Notes under the pieces: generated by a model
Seen by the model: the letters and a program-made list of their open reading frames with translations, nothing else
The model's database searches: none
Told to the model about the DNA's origin: nothing
Part shown: positions 44,967-53,906 of the stretch, in pieces
Layout of the letters: the number at the start of each line of letters is the position of its first letter
Position numbering within the stretch: position 1 is the first letter of the stretch
Source of the DNA: Asticcacaulis biprosthecium C19
GTDB taxonomy: Bacteria > Pseudomonadota > Alphaproteobacteria > Caulobacterales > Caulobacteraceae
DNA: 56,358 bases
Reading direction: 5' to 3'
NCBI RefSeq assembly: GCF_000204015.1
Contig: NZ_GL883077.1
Coordinates: forward strand, 2,067,954 to 2,124,311
Position numbers and translations under genes: made by a program

Positions 44967-46319
44967 CTATTCGGCAGGAACTTCAGCCGGTTCGGACACG
45001 GCGCGACTTTTCACGCTGTTGAACACACTGAGATATTGCTGAGCCATGTCCTCGGCTGTCAGCACACCGGGTATGCCATTCACCAGGGCGTTGTGAACCG
45101 TCGCCGAGGCGCCTTTTTCAATCACAGCCATTAGGTCGGCCGGATCGTTGAAGGCAAAATGCAGGCCGCTGACGTTGTTGATGACTTTCTCGGCCATCCC
45201 GCCGATGCCTGTGCAGATCAGCGGACGCTTCACGGCATAGGCTTCCTGGATGACCACCGGTGAGTTTTCCCACCATCGCGACGGCATCAGAATGTAGTCG
45301 CAGTTTTCCATCAGGCTGTTGACGGAGCTGTTGTTGTAGGGACCGAGGTAGGACAGGAAGTCGTATTCCTCCAGTGCCGCCTCAAACTTTTTCACGAAAG
45401 CGTCGGATTGCCCGATCAGGTTACCGTGGATCAGGATGCGAATGCCGGCAGCCAGGGCGGGCTTCTTGGAGATCAGCTCACAAGCCTGCAAAATGATGTC
45501 GACACCCTTGAACGGGTTGATCTGGCCGAAGAAACCGAACTTCCAGATGTGGTTCTCGCTGTGTTGCGCCAGGTGAGGCGGATGCAGGTACATCAGGCCG
45601 TTCTCGATGACGTTCATCCGTTCCTTTTCCAGACCCCAGGCGACGAAGCGGTCGGCGAGGAAGTGGCTGGGCGAGACGAAGGCATCGACCAGAGACAGGC
45701 TTTCGAGGAAATTCTGCTTGCGCAGTGCGAACTGCTGCGAGCTGTATTCCGGGAAGCAGGCGCCGCAGGCGTTGGGCGAACTGGCGCTGCACAGGATCTG
45801 GGCCGGGCGCGTGATCATCTGGCCGTGGTTGTGGCAGATCGACAGGAATTCGTGGATGGTGAACACGACGCTGGCTTCCTGGGCGGCTTGTTTGAACGCA
45901 GCCAGTCCCAGGTTGAAGAAGTGGTGGAAGTTCAGCAGGTCAATCTTCAGATCGCGAATCAGCGTCAACAGTTGCGCGCTGACGTCGCTGGACGCCAGAT
46001 GGTAGAAGTGATCATAGATGTGGGGGTCGTAATAGAAGGCGTATTCATTGGGCCCCAGTTCGATCTTGCCGCGTTGGCTTTGCTGGCAGGCGCCGATGAA
46101 AACAGCGTCATACCCCAGGCGGCGCAAGCCGTGGAACAGGGTGTAGGCCGCGATCTCGGCGCCGCCCTTGCTGATCGAAGGGTGGCTGTGGCTGACGACC
46201 GCGATCCGCTTGCCGCGGACGGCGGTGGTCGTGACAGACGTGGCAGCAACAGATTCGGCCGCAACAGATTGGGTCACACCAGATTGGGCCGTGACTTTGG
46301 AGGATTTCGGTGTTTTCAC
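44967..46319 (-). CDS. Glycosyltransferase family 4
   Basis: 450 residues. A 30-residue low-complexity Ala/Val/Ser/Thr N-terminus (SVAAESVAATSVTTTAV) precedes the GT-B fold: KRIAVVSHSHPSISKGGAEIAAYTL, NGLMYLHPPHLAQ, FGFFGQINPFKGVDIILQA and PSRWWENSPVVIQEAYAVKRP with the conserved EAY glutamates. A cluster CSASSPNACGACFP could bind metal or form disulphides. It starts 3 bp after the stop of the frameshifted gene upstream, so it is in the same unit. Confidence 0.92.
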   Translation of the reverse strand: MKTPKSSKVTAQSGVTQSVAAESVAATSVTTTAVRGKRIAVVSHSHPSISKGGAEIAAYTLFHGLRRLGYDAVFIGACQQSQRGKIELGPNEYAFYYDPHIYDHFYHLASSDVSAQLLTLIRDLKIDLLNFHHFFNLGLAAFKQAAQEASVVFTIHEFLSICHNHGQMITRPAQILCSASSPNACGACFPEYSSQQFALRKQNFLESLSLVDAFVSPSHFLADRFVAWGLEKERMNVIENGLMYLHPPHLAQHSENHIWKFGFFGQINPFKGVDIILQACELISKKPALAAGIRILIHGNLIGQSDAFVKKFEAALEEYDFLSYLGPYNNSSVNSLMENCDYILMPSRWWENSPVVIQEAYAVKRPLICTGIGGMAEKVINNVSGLHFAFNDPADLMAVIEKGASATVHNALVNGIPGVLTAEDMAQQYLSVFNSVKSRAVSEPAEVPAE

Positions 46320-46322
46320 GGC

Positions 46323-47282
46323 TTAGCTCTCGAAACGGCTGTTGATGGCGTGCAGAAGCGGCGAGGGGGACGGGAAGAACAGAGCGTTTGCCGCATCGGG
46401 GACACGCTTGGCCAGCGTCATCAGCTTGGCCGCAGGGGGCAGACTGTCCAACCCTCCCGCCGGTGTGTCGGTGCGGTCGAGATAGGCCTTGAGGCCGGCC
46501 ACGCTCCAGGCAAAGCAGCTGAAGGTCGCTTCGCCAGGCGCCGTCGTTTGAACCGGATTGCCGACGTCAAGGAAGGTCAGGCCGTCGCGCGCCTGAGATA
46601 CCGCTGCCCAGCCGGCAGCCGAAAGATAAGTGCCGCTTGAGACGAAGACGAAGGTTTTGGCCTGGATGTGCTTTTCAAGGGAGGAGGGAACGGCATAGGC
46701 GGCCAGGCGTACATCCTCGACGAAGATCAGGCTGACCGGGCGATCGCTGAAGCTTTTAAGTTCGTTGAAATGGAAGACGACGGCGGCGCGGAATTCGTCC
46801 GGGCTGGCCAGGATGACGATGCCGGTATCCTTACCCAGCGCGTTCATGTGCTCGCGGATGCCGGCGAACATCAGGTAAATGTCGGACTGGCTGCGCGGCG
46901 CGGCAAAAACGACGGCGTGTTGACACGGCGCGGCATGCAGCACGGTGATGTTGCGCGCACGCTGCTTGTCCAGGCGCCGCAACGCTTTGGCCATGCGGGG
47001 GAAGAAGGGCTCGGCCATGATGGTCGGGTAGATGTTCTGCAACCGTGCGGCGGCGCCGGAATGGCTGATCTTGCGCACCTGCTTGGGGCTGATCTGGAAG
47101 TTCAGGGCGGTGCGGTCGGTGTAGGCAATTTTCAAGCGCAGATCGCCGATCTCGGCATCTTCGATATCACCTTCGAAAAATGCCGAAAAACCCGCACGCT
47201 GCAAGACATCGTCGGCATTGGGCAGGACGGACGACAGGTCGGGGCGGGGCTTGAAGGTAATGACCGACGGGTCGCACGACAT
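46323..47282 (-). CDS. 3' part of a frameshifted GW-module protein
   Basis: A 319-codon frame that is almost certainly the downstream half of the gene beginning at 48,414. Removing one A from the A6 run at 47,320-47,325 joins both frames into a single 696-residue protein. The join restores the third GW...RPDL...GF module: GW from the upstream frame, RPDL at KPRPDLSSV and GF at RAGFSAFFEGDI from this one. The C-terminal ~250 residues (LHAAPCQHAVVFAAPRSQSD, LIFVEDVRLAAYAVPSSLEKHI) match no family that I recognise. The nominal ATG at 47,282 is probably internal. No signal peptide. Confidence 0.7.
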   Translation of the reverse strand: MSCDPSVITFKPRPDLSSVLPNADDVLQRAGFSAFFEGDIEDAEIGDLRLKIAYTDRTALNFQISPKQVRKISHSGAAARLQNIYPTIMAEPFFPRMAKALRRLDKQRARNITVLHAAPCQHAVVFAAPRSQSDIYLMFAGIREHMNALGKDTGIVILASPDEFRAAVVFHFNELKSFSDRPVSLIFVEDVRLAAYAVPSSLEKHIQAKTFVFVSSGTYLSAAGWAAVSQARDGLTFLDVGNPVQTTAPGEATFSCFAWSVAGLKAYLDRTDTPAGGLDSLPPAAKLMTLAKRVPDAANALFFPSPSPLLHAINSRFES

Positions 47283-48414
47283 GACGGCCTGGCCGGCGCG
47301 CAGATGCAGGGTGTCGAGCTTTTTTGGTCGGACTGAGGGCCCAGCCGGTCACGAAACAGCCGAACTTCGGAATGACCTGGACGTCTTCAACCGCCATGCG
47401 TTCGGCAGAGTAGTCTTCGGGCAGGATGTCCCAGGACTGCGACTGAGCCACCAGTTGTTTCAGGCCCAGGGTGTGTTTCGACTCCGCCGACTGCCAATGG
47501 GGCTTGGCGTAGGAGACCAGTGTGGTTTTCGGAACGATATTGACCGGGCTGACGGCGCGCAGGTGGCGGCCGGTGCCGATCTGGACAAAAAACAGCGGCG
47601 CTGTATCGGTCGACGGCTGCCAGTCCGTCTGCAGGAGGCCCACAAAACCGGCGGCTTCGGCGGGCAGGTCGGGACGGTTGAACAGGGTATAGGCGAAACC
47701 GCCGGCGTATTTGGCATCATCCTGGATGATGACCGGTCGATCGACCATGCCGTCGCGCTGCATCCAGCCAATGACCCAGATCAGGTTATTTTCATCGCGC
47801 GCCATGGCTTCGATAAAGCCAATGCAGGAGTCGGGTCGGACGGGGATGCCGTACAGGCCATGCGCCTCGCCTTCGAGCGCGGACAGGCGTCCCAGCAAGG
47901 TCAGGTCGGCGCCGGATTCCGGCTCTTCCTCATCAAGGGCTTCGGCGCTCCCCGAGGTGGGTGTTGAATTTGTAAATTTCAGCGTGAAACCGCTGCCGGC
48001 TGTGCGGATTGCAAATACGACGCCCGGATTGATTTCCTGGTAGCTGCGCGCCCGAGCCAGAATCTCGCCTTCAAAGGCATAGCCCGGCAGGCCTTCACAT
48101 TTGAACGCATTGAGAACGTCGGGGCGCGGTAGACCCGTTTCACACGCGCCCAGGACTTGGTCGTCGGCCCACAGTTCCAGCGTAACCGGCGTTTCGGACT
48201 CGTTGATATTGAGCGCCCAGCCATTGATGGTGCTGTTCAGGTCGAAATAATCGACGCGACCTTCAAAAACCGGCCCAGCGGGCTTTTGCGACAAGGCCGC
48301 TTCCAGTTTGGGCGATTCTGCCTTCCCCGTCCCGATGACCACCCCGGTCGCGGAGTTGTTTTCGTAAAAGATTTCGGGCTCGTACTCGTTTTCCGGCGTC
48401 GCGGGAGAATTCAT
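47167..48414 (-). CDS. 5' part of a frameshifted GW-module protein
   Basis: The frame gives 415 residues, but only the first ~365 look genuine; after K365 the frame becomes an Arg/Pro/Ala-rich tail, the mark of an out-of-frame reading. Three tandem copies of a roughly 90-residue module: GW at 65-66 with RPDV 97-100 and GY 111-112; GW 216-217 with RPDL 247-250 and GF 256-257; and a third beginning at GW 357-358 that is completed in the other frame. No signal peptide or membrane span; cytoplasmic in prediction. It leads the GT4 and ABC exporter genes. Either a real lesion, a sequence error or slippage explains the break. Confidence 0.7.
   Translation of the reverse strand: MNSPATPENEYEPEIFYENNSATGVVIGTGKAESPKLEAALSQKPAGPVFEGRVDYFDLNSTINGWALNINESETPVTLELWADDQVLGACETGLPRPDVLNAFKCEGLPGYAFEGEILARARSYQEINPGVVFAIRTAGSGFTLKFTNSTPTSGSAEALDEEEPESGADLTLLGRLSALEGEAHGLYGIPVRPDSCIGFIEAMARDENNLIWVIGWMQRDGMVDRPVIIQDDAKYAGGFAYTLFNRPDLPAEAAGFVGLLQTDWQPSTDTAPLFFVQIGTGRHLRAVSPVNIVPKTTLVSYAKPHWQSAESKHTLGLKQLVAQSQSWDILPEDYSAERMAVEDVQVIPKFGCFVTGWALSPTKKARHPASARRPGRHVVRPVGHYLQAPPRPVVRPAQCRRCLAACGFFGIFRR
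47320..47325 (-). other. A6 homopolymer, frameshift site
   Basis: Six A on the minus strand, read as two lysine codons (K364, K365) before GCT. With five A, the frame continues as KK-LDTLHLRAGQAVM into the downstream frame. The net shift required is +1 (or -2). Confidence 0.75.
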
Positions 48415-48676
48415 GTCCGACTCATATCAAATGTCATTTGGATCAAATGCATCAACGGCGCCGCCCCCCCGGCTGGCAGATCGCCTAGCAAACTTCGGTT
48501 TATAATAGACAATTTATGGGGCCACAAGGCAAGGGGCAAGGTTATCGTGCTATGCGGCACGGCGCGCGCGACATGATGCACAAAAACCAGATTGCCTTCG
48601 CTCCCGCCCTCTGTCACTGAACAGTAGCCGCGGCCGGAAAGGCGCATGGGGCGTTGTGCGGCGGGATTCAGGTACC

Positions 48677-49417
48677 ATGTTATCACGCATTACGGGTTTC
48701 TTGCTTGGGCCCCACACCATGCAATTCACCTTCCTCTTTCTGGTCATCCTCTACGGTCTGTTTTTCGAGACAGGGATTCTGCAGGACCACTACCTGTTTT
48801 ACAGCTTGCGGGATCCACGGCCACTGTTCTGGTGGCCGGTACGAACCCTGGTCGTCATGGTTGGCCTGATCGGCGTGTCCATCGTGCTTTTTATACTGAG
48901 CCGCACCCAATGGCGTGAAACGGTTCGTGGATGGGCAGCCGGGCTGCTCGCGATCGGTGTCGTGGTCATGTTGTCGGCCATCGCGCTGGACACCACCTCA
49001 GGCGTCGCCGTTTATTCAGACCGGGCGGAAAGCCGCATCCTGACATTCAAGGGTTACCAGACCGAAAGCCTGCCCTACAGTCAGGTCCGCTACGTCACCC
49101 TTGGCTGCAAGGTGGCCCAGACGCGTGGCACCGAGGAAGCGCAGGTCTTCTACGCCCTTCATGGCGACCACGGTGTCACGGTCGATCTCCAACAGGGCCT
49201 GGTCAAGCGCGCACCCGACTCGACATGGCTCAAGGCCGTTCATACTGCCGATTCCGTTCTTCCCGCCCTGTCCGTCCGCCGGGAGGTTGAGCCGCGGCCG
49301 GACAGCGCTTCGCAGTACAAGGGCTGTGTGGAACGTTTTCGCCGTCAGCAGAGCGATGCCGACAAGGCATTGGTCACCGAAATCTTCGAGCGCCCGGAGA
49401 TCACCACCCTGCTGTAG
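48677..49417 (+). CDS. Inner-membrane protein of unknown family
   Basis: 246 residues from the ATG at 48,677 (AGG four bases upstream; an ATG at 48,719 is also possible). Three membrane helices (FTFLFLVILYGLFFETG, VRTLVVMVGLIGVSIVLFIL, GWAAGLLAIGVVVMLSAIAL), then a roughly 140-residue soluble, probably periplasmic, beta-rich region beginning ESRILTFKGYQTESLPYSQV. I recognise no family. It is the only plus-strand gene between the GW-protein genes and is transcribed divergently from the GW-module gene at 48,414. Confidence 0.6.
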   Translation: MLSRITGFLLGPHTMQFTFLFLVILYGLFFETGILQDHYLFYSLRDPRPLFWWPVRTLVVMVGLIGVSIVLFILSRTQWRETVRGWAAGLLAIGVVVMLSAIALDTTSGVAVYSDRAESRILTFKGYQTESLPYSQVRYVTLGCKVAQTRGTEEAQVFYALHGDHGVTVDLQQGLVKRAPDSTWLKAVHTADSVLPALSVRREVEPRPDSASQYKGCVERFRRQQSDADKALVTEIFERPEITTLL

Positions 49418-49437
49418 CCGACAGGGTGGTTGACCGT

Positions 49438-49476
49438 TCAGGCCTCGACGTCAGGGCTCGACTTCAGGCCTCGACG
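49438..49476. repeat. Three 13-bp tandem repeats at a gene end
   Basis: TCAGGCCTCGACG / TCAGGGCTCGACT / TCAGGCCTCGACG, exactly 13 bases each. On the minus strand every copy carries TGA, and the stop of the next gene (49,464-49,466) is in the third copy. The non-multiple-of-three length would truncate any readthrough. Origin by slippage is likely. Confidence 0.7.
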
Positions 49477-50273
49477 ACAAACAGGCGGGCGGCGCGACCG
49501 CCTTCGCAGACGAATTCCGAACGCAGGTCGAGGAATATCAGCATGTCCAGGCTGCACTTGTTGGCCGGCAGGGCCGACAGGTTCTCTGAGCCTCGCGCAT
49601 AGTCGGCCTGGTTGGATCCTTCGGCGATGCGGACAATGCCCGAGGCCGACGAGATGGCAATGAACGGCACGGCCAGATCGGCCAGCAGTTCGCCGCGCTT
49701 GGCAGCCAGATCGCTGAGGTTGATGGATCGCGTAGTGACCTTGGTGGCGCGGGTATTGTAGATCGAGAACAGGCGTTCGGCCTCGGCCTCCGCCGGGATG
49801 ACCTCCGTCTTGCCTTTACGCAGCGAGCGGGTGAAGAAGCCAACGCTGGCCAGATATTTCAGGAAGTCGGCATCGGCCTTGGACAGCCAGCCGGTCGACT
49901 GCATCCACTCGATGGAAGCCGGGCTGTGGCCGGCAGCCGGCAAGTCCCCGGGCGATGGTGCGGCATAGGAGGCGACCGCATCCACAACGATGGAATTTGA
50001 CTGTTTCAGGAACAGGTCGCTGTTTTCCAGGCTGACGATGACGCTGGGCAGAGCGTCGCGGCTGGGCAGGCTGATGTCGAAATTGAACCCGACAAAACCC
50101 TCATCCATGCCGGCGTCGGCGAGGTCCTGACGGTACAGGCCAACGTCACCGGCGCCGACGCACTGGCCGTCGACGAAGGCGAGAACGCGCTTACCCTTCA
50201 GGCTGCCCTGTTCGCTGAAAATCCATCCCCCGATCTTGTCCGGGTGAACATTGTCGATAGCGCCTCTTATCAT
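49464..50273 (-). CDS. GW-module protein with unknown C-terminal domain
   Basis: 269 residues from the ATG at 50,273. The N-terminal ~92 residues form one module: MIRGAIDNVHPDKIGGW (GW 16-17), RQDL 48-51, VGFNFDI (GF 62-63). This part is about 84% identical to the small gene at 50,474 (76 of 91 positions by eye). The C-terminal ~150 residues (STGWLSKADADFLKYLASVGFF, FSIYNTRATKVTTRS, DMLIFLDLRSEFVCEGG) match nothing I recognise. No signal peptide. The longer frame to 50,387 lacks homology. Confidence 0.7.
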   Translation of the reverse strand: MIRGAIDNVHPDKIGGWIFSEQGSLKGKRVLAFVDGQCVGAGDVGLYRQDLADAGMDEGFVGFNFDISLPSRDALPSVIVSLENSDLFLKQSNSIVVDAVASYAAPSPGDLPAAGHSPASIEWMQSTGWLSKADADFLKYLASVGFFTRSLRKGKTEVIPAEAEAERLFSIYNTRATKVTTRSINLSDLAAKRGELLADLAVPFIAISSASGIVRIAEGSNQADYARGSENLSALPANKCSLDMLIFLDLRSEFVCEGGRAARLFVVEA

Positions 50274-50473
50274 TGCCGTCTTCGTCTCGTATTTGCGTGG
50301 GTGAAAAAGCAAAATTCTACTGAGTGGGCGCCATTCAATCCATTTCAGCCGCGAGATCAACAAAAATGATGTCGCGCCGCACCACAACGGTCATAGAACG
50401 GACCGTTCGTACGCACCGCCGCCTAACTATAGGCCAAGTCAGCAGATTTTGACAACCGGGCGGCGCGACCGTG

Positions 50474-50827
50474 TCAGAACGGCCGTCTTTGGCCAGGATA
50501 CACGGCATTGCCGGCCGTGGCCACCGCAGCCGGTGCGCCAACTTCGGCGGCGCCCTGTTTCAGGAACAGATCGCTGTTTTCGAGGCTGACCACGACACTC
50601 AGTAACTTGTCACGATGGGGGAGGCTGATGTCGAAGTTGAACCCGACATAGCCTTCATCCAGCCCCGCATCCGCCAGGTCCTGGCGGAACAGGCCAACTT
50701 CGCCGGAGCCGACGCACTGGCTGCCGACAAAGGCAAGGACGCGCTTGCCCCTCAAACTTCCGATTTCGCTATAGATCCAGCCCCCGATCTTATCCGGGTG
50801 AACACTGTCAATCGCGCCTCTGATCAT
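50474..50827 (-). CDS. Stand-alone single GW-module protein
   Basis: 117 residues from the ATG at 50,827, which starts with MIRGAIDSVHPDKIGGW exactly like its neighbour. It holds one full module and a 26-residue tail that does not resemble the neighbour's C-terminal domain in any frame. Either a genuine minimal version or a truncated duplicate. The 200-bp gap to the next gene holds no further frame with similarity. Confidence 0.6.
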   Translation of the reverse strand: MIRGAIDSVHPDKIGGWIYSEIGSLRGKRVLAFVGSQCVGSGEVGLFRQDLADAGLDEGYVGFNFDISLPHRDKLLSVVVSLENSDLFLKQGAAEVGAPAAVATAGNAVYPGQRRPF

Positions 50828-50999
50828 GGTGGGTCTCAAATAATGGGAGTTGAAATATGGACGTTGCACTGCGAGCAGTTCAGACCAAAATCGTAGTGAA
50901 ATCAATGGTTATTCTGCTGCAATGCGACATTGATTTTGCGCAGTGTGGCGGTAGGGACGCAGATTCTGATTATCCTTGGTTGCCGTTCGCACATGGCAA

Positions 51000-51024
51000 C
51001 GGCCGCGTTGCAGGAACGCGGCCG
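51000..51024 (-). terminator. Possible terminator hairpin behind a pyruvyltransferase gene
   Basis: A perfect 10-bp stem, CGGCCGCGTT with AACGCGGCCG around a GCAGG loop, about 30 bp past the stop at 51,053. No clear T-tract follows on the minus strand, so termination may be factor-assisted. The rest of 50,828-51,052 shows nothing. Confidence 0.45.
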
Positions 51025-51052
51025 CCGACAGTTTATAAAAAATCAATTTGGA

Positions 51053-52207
51053 TCAGAGACCGGCTATCTTCTTCAGGAAGGGCTTGGGCGTCAGACCGTT
51101 GTTTTCCAGGAAGGTGACGTAGTTCTGAGCGCGCTCGGCCCGGAAGGTGTCATAGGTCTCGCCGTCGAACTGAATCAGCTTCTTCAGGCTGGTACGGGTG
51201 ATCGGCTCCTTCTCCAGATCGGCCAGGGTCAGGACCGGCACGCCGGTCTGGCGGCACATCTCTTCGGTGCGCGAATCGATGGCGACGACGCAGCCCATCT
51301 TTTCCGCCTGGATGGCCAGTTGGGTGCCGTGATAGCGCGGCCCGATGGTCAGGTCATAGCGCGTCAGCGAGTCCATCCATGCCGGGACGTCATAGAAGGA
51401 GCGGGCATAGGTCCGGCACCACGCCTTGAACTCATCCATCGTATAGTGCGGCACGGTATGGACGCGAATACGGTCCAGGACGACCGGATCGACCTCATCG
51501 AACAGGGCGCGTGAAATCTTTATCATGTCGCTCATCGACTGGACCACGTACTGGCCGATGGCCGCCGAATCCATCATCAGCGAAATCAGTTGCTGTTCGA
51601 CCAGGCGCACCTTGCCCCACGACTGGTGGCCGGCGCAGACCGAGAGCGAACGTGGTATCTTGATCTTCTTCCAGCCGCTTTCGATCGCCTTGCCCAGCTT
51701 GGCATTGGCCGAGATAAAGTGGGTCGGGCAGCCGCCGACGACCGTGTCTTCGAAGCCGAAGCGTGCCAGCTGCCGCGAAGTAAAGGGGCCGCGTGTATAG
51801 ATGTTGGAGGTCGAACCGAAACGGCGGCTATCGATCGCCTTGACCCAGTTGACCGTGCCTTCGGTCGGGGTGACGTCGTGTTCCATGCTGTCGGCCTGGG
51901 CGCCCAGGCCGATCGAGACGATCGGCACTTCGATCTTGGCGAAGCTTTCCGCCAGTCCGCCCAGGTCGGTATGTTTACCGAACTGGTTGGCACTGGGGAT
52001 GACAACGGCGTCGTAGGTGTTCAGCTTTTCAGCCTTGGCGTGCCAGGGCTCATAAACGATCCGGGCGTCGAGCTGATTGGCAATGGCATAGACAAACGCC
52101 AGGTTACCGTTGTTGTGGCCGATCCCCGCATAGAGTTTATCGAACTTCTTATTAGAATAAAGACCGAGGTCCTTGGATTCCCAAAGCAGAGCAATCTTCT
52201 TTTTCAT
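51053..52207 (-). CDS. Polysaccharide pyruvyltransferase family protein (paralogue 1)
   Basis: 384 residues from the ATG at 52,207, with AGGA six bases upstream. GT-B-like fold with IGHNNGNLAFVYAI (N-terminal), VPIVSIGLGAQAD, TSNIYTRGPFTSRQLARFG and GGCPTHFIS, and the C-terminal RYHGTQLAIQA, equal to the RxHxxxxA motif of the family. The family adds pyruvyl ketals from PEP to sugars, although many members are untested. About 70% identical by eye to the 384-residue protein at 53,907. In the capsule locus it may decorate the glycan. Confidence 0.85.
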   Translation of the reverse strand: MKKKIALLWESKDLGLYSNKKFDKLYAGIGHNNGNLAFVYAIANQLDARIVYEPWHAKAEKLNTYDAVVIPSANQFGKHTDLGGLAESFAKIEVPIVSIGLGAQADSMEHDVTPTEGTVNWVKAIDSRRFGSTSNIYTRGPFTSRQLARFGFEDTVVGGCPTHFISANAKLGKAIESGWKKIKIPRSLSVCAGHQSWGKVRLVEQQLISLMMDSAAIGQYVVQSMSDMIKISRALFDEVDPVVLDRIRVHTVPHYTMDEFKAWCRTYARSFYDVPAWMDSLTRYDLTIGPRYHGTQLAIQAEKMGCVVAIDSRTEEMCRQTGVPVLTLADLEKEPITRTSLKKLIQFDGETYDTFRAERAQNYVTFLENNGLTPKPFLKKIAGL

Positions 52208-52290
52208 AAAACATCCTAAAAGTTTTCGCCGGGGAGGATTTATTCTGGCGCAAGTGTGGGGAATAAACCGCCACATAGGGCGGGTACGGG

Positions 52291-53727
52291 TTAAAGCCTA
52301 TGGGGGACACCATTTTTTGTCAAATAGTTGCGCATGGTGTCGTATTTTTCGGTGAAGCCGCGGGTAAATCGGCTCCAGGCTTCGCGCGTATAGAAGTCAC
52401 GCCATGAAGCGTTCTTCAGTTCGCTTTCTGGGATCAGCGGAATGTTCAGCGTCTGAGCCAGTTCGGCACTCCGCTCGTCGTAGTCGACCAGCATCCCCGG
52501 TATCCCGTTGGCCAGGGCCGGCAGTATGCCGTGGACGCGATAGCCGATGGCGAAGTCCTGGGTGGCGATAAAGTCGTCGTAGGCGGCCACCGTCGTATTG
52601 AAGAACATGCGGTTGCGGTAGATGTCTTCCATTTGGAAAATATTGGATTCCTGGAACCAGTCTTCCTCGAAAAGGGTCTCGCGCGCCGGCAGTTCGCGGT
52701 CGTGGTCGCGGAAAAAATAGGCCTTTTCCTCGCGTTCGCCGTGCAGGGTTACGGTCATATGGCTTTCCTGGTCCAGGCGCAGCATGAAGGCGCGCTGCAG
52801 CGTCAGGTAGGTTTCCAGGTCACGGCAGTAGTTGCCGCCGGTTTCGCGGCGCAGGCTGAAAGCGATGCGGCGGACATCGGCCTGGTGCTTCAGGTCGAGG
52901 GTCAGGTTGCGGTCACGCTTGCGGAACAGCGACGGGCACCCGACGACCTCGACATTCTTGATGCCGTTGTGGGCCAGAACCTCGGCGGAATAGATACCAC
53001 GCACACCGATCGAGCCGCACTTGTCGCCGATAGCGGCCCAGACGCGCTGGCCTTCGGGCGGCAGGTCGATCGGACGCCGCGTTTCGGCCTGAGCGCCGAC
53101 TCCAATGGCGAAAACCGGAATTTTCAGGCGTTCAATCAGTTCGCCGGCCCGGGCCCAGTCCATATATTCATGAATGAAGTTCGAGCCGCGCAGGAAGGCG
53201 AAATCGAACTCGGCATTGTAGCGGTCGACATCAATGTCCTTGAAATCGACGATGTTGGCGACTTCGATGTCCTCGAAATCGAGCAGCTTCAGCGTCGAAT
53301 CGTAGACCATCAGGTCGCCGATATTGGAATAGGTGTCGATGATCTGGGACACCGGCCAGTCGTGCATACGCACCTTGTCATGGTCGTAGCGGTGCCCGGC
53401 CGGTATCAGCACCAGCGCGCGGGCCTTGCGTTTGCGGGGCAGGGGGCGTGACGCCGAGTGACCGATCGGCTCGCCGCTTTCCGCCATGGCTAAGCGCAGG
53501 TCGGGGCGGTCGAAACCTTCGCTCAGGCGGCAGGGCAATTGCACGTCGATCGACAGGACGCCGCCGGCTTCCTGAATGGCCTGAGCGTGGGCCAGCGGGT
53601 AAAGGCGGGCCCACAGGACATCATTGACAAACAGGTCGACGCCACCTTCGAGTACAGCCGAGTCGGCACGCAAGCCGGTCAGGACCACCTTTTCAACGGT
53701 CAGTTGGTCAATCCAGAATTCAGACAT
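52291..53727 (-). CDS. Polysaccharide pyruvyltransferase family protein with N-terminal beta module
   Basis: 478 residues from the ATG at 53,727. The first ~100 residues (LTGLRADSAVLEGGVDLFVNDVLWARL, VLSIDVQLP) look like a degenerate GW-type beta module lacking the tryptophan. The remainder is the pyruvyltransferase-like fold: LIPAGHRYDHDKVRMHDW, IPVFAIGVGAQAE, SIGVRGIYSAEVLAHNGI, VEVVGCPSLF and the C-terminal IGYRVHGILPALANGIPGMLVDYDERSAEL with the RxHG motif. It is more distant from the two 384-residue paralogues that flank it. Confidence 0.85.
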   Translation of the reverse strand: MSEFWIDQLTVEKVVLTGLRADSAVLEGGVDLFVNDVLWARLYPLAHAQAIQEAGGVLSIDVQLPCRLSEGFDRPDLRLAMAESGEPIGHSASRPLPRKRKARALVLIPAGHRYDHDKVRMHDWPVSQIIDTYSNIGDLMVYDSTLKLLDFEDIEVANIVDFKDIDVDRYNAEFDFAFLRGSNFIHEYMDWARAGELIERLKIPVFAIGVGAQAETRRPIDLPPEGQRVWAAIGDKCGSIGVRGIYSAEVLAHNGIKNVEVVGCPSLFRKRDRNLTLDLKHQADVRRIAFSLRRETGGNYCRDLETYLTLQRAFMLRLDQESHMTVTLHGEREEKAYFFRDHDRELPARETLFEEDWFQESNIFQMEDIYRNRMFFNTTVAAYDDFIATQDFAIGYRVHGILPALANGIPGMLVDYDERSAELAQTLNIPLIPESELKNASWRDFYTREAWSRFTRGFTEKYDTMRNYLTKNGVPHRL

Positions 53728-53894
53728 GACGGCGGCAACCCCAAGGATCGAACGTGCGGGCAAACAGGTGCGATATAGCACGGCTGTTGATATGACAAGT
53801 CCGTTCGCGCATGCACAAAGCCGCGGCGATTTCCCCTAGACTCAGGGGAAGCGCTTTTATATGGTGCCGGCCATCGATTAGGCTGGGTATCTCT

Positions 53895-53900
53895 AAGGAG
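53895..53900 (+). promoter_or_regulatory. Ribosome-binding site fixing a TTG start
   Basis: AAGGAG, six bases before TTG at 53,907. This decides the start of the following gene: the resulting length and N-terminus match its paralogue exactly. Confidence 0.75.
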
Positions 53901-53906
53901 CTGATT

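Noticed and set aside
47319-47325. Programmed -1 frameshift at AAAAAAG
   Set aside because: The shift needed to reach the downstream frame is +1, and the heptamer is not in the X-XXY-YYZ register; a six-base run is also short for efficient transcriptional slippage.
49438-49476. CRISPR-like array
   Set aside because: The 13-bp units are directly adjacent with no spacers and only three copies.
53849-53856. AAGCGCTT as a second LacI operator upstream of pyruvyltransferase paralogue 2
   Set aside because: Only eight symmetric bases, common by chance, and the context is a polysaccharide rather than glucan-utilisation gene.
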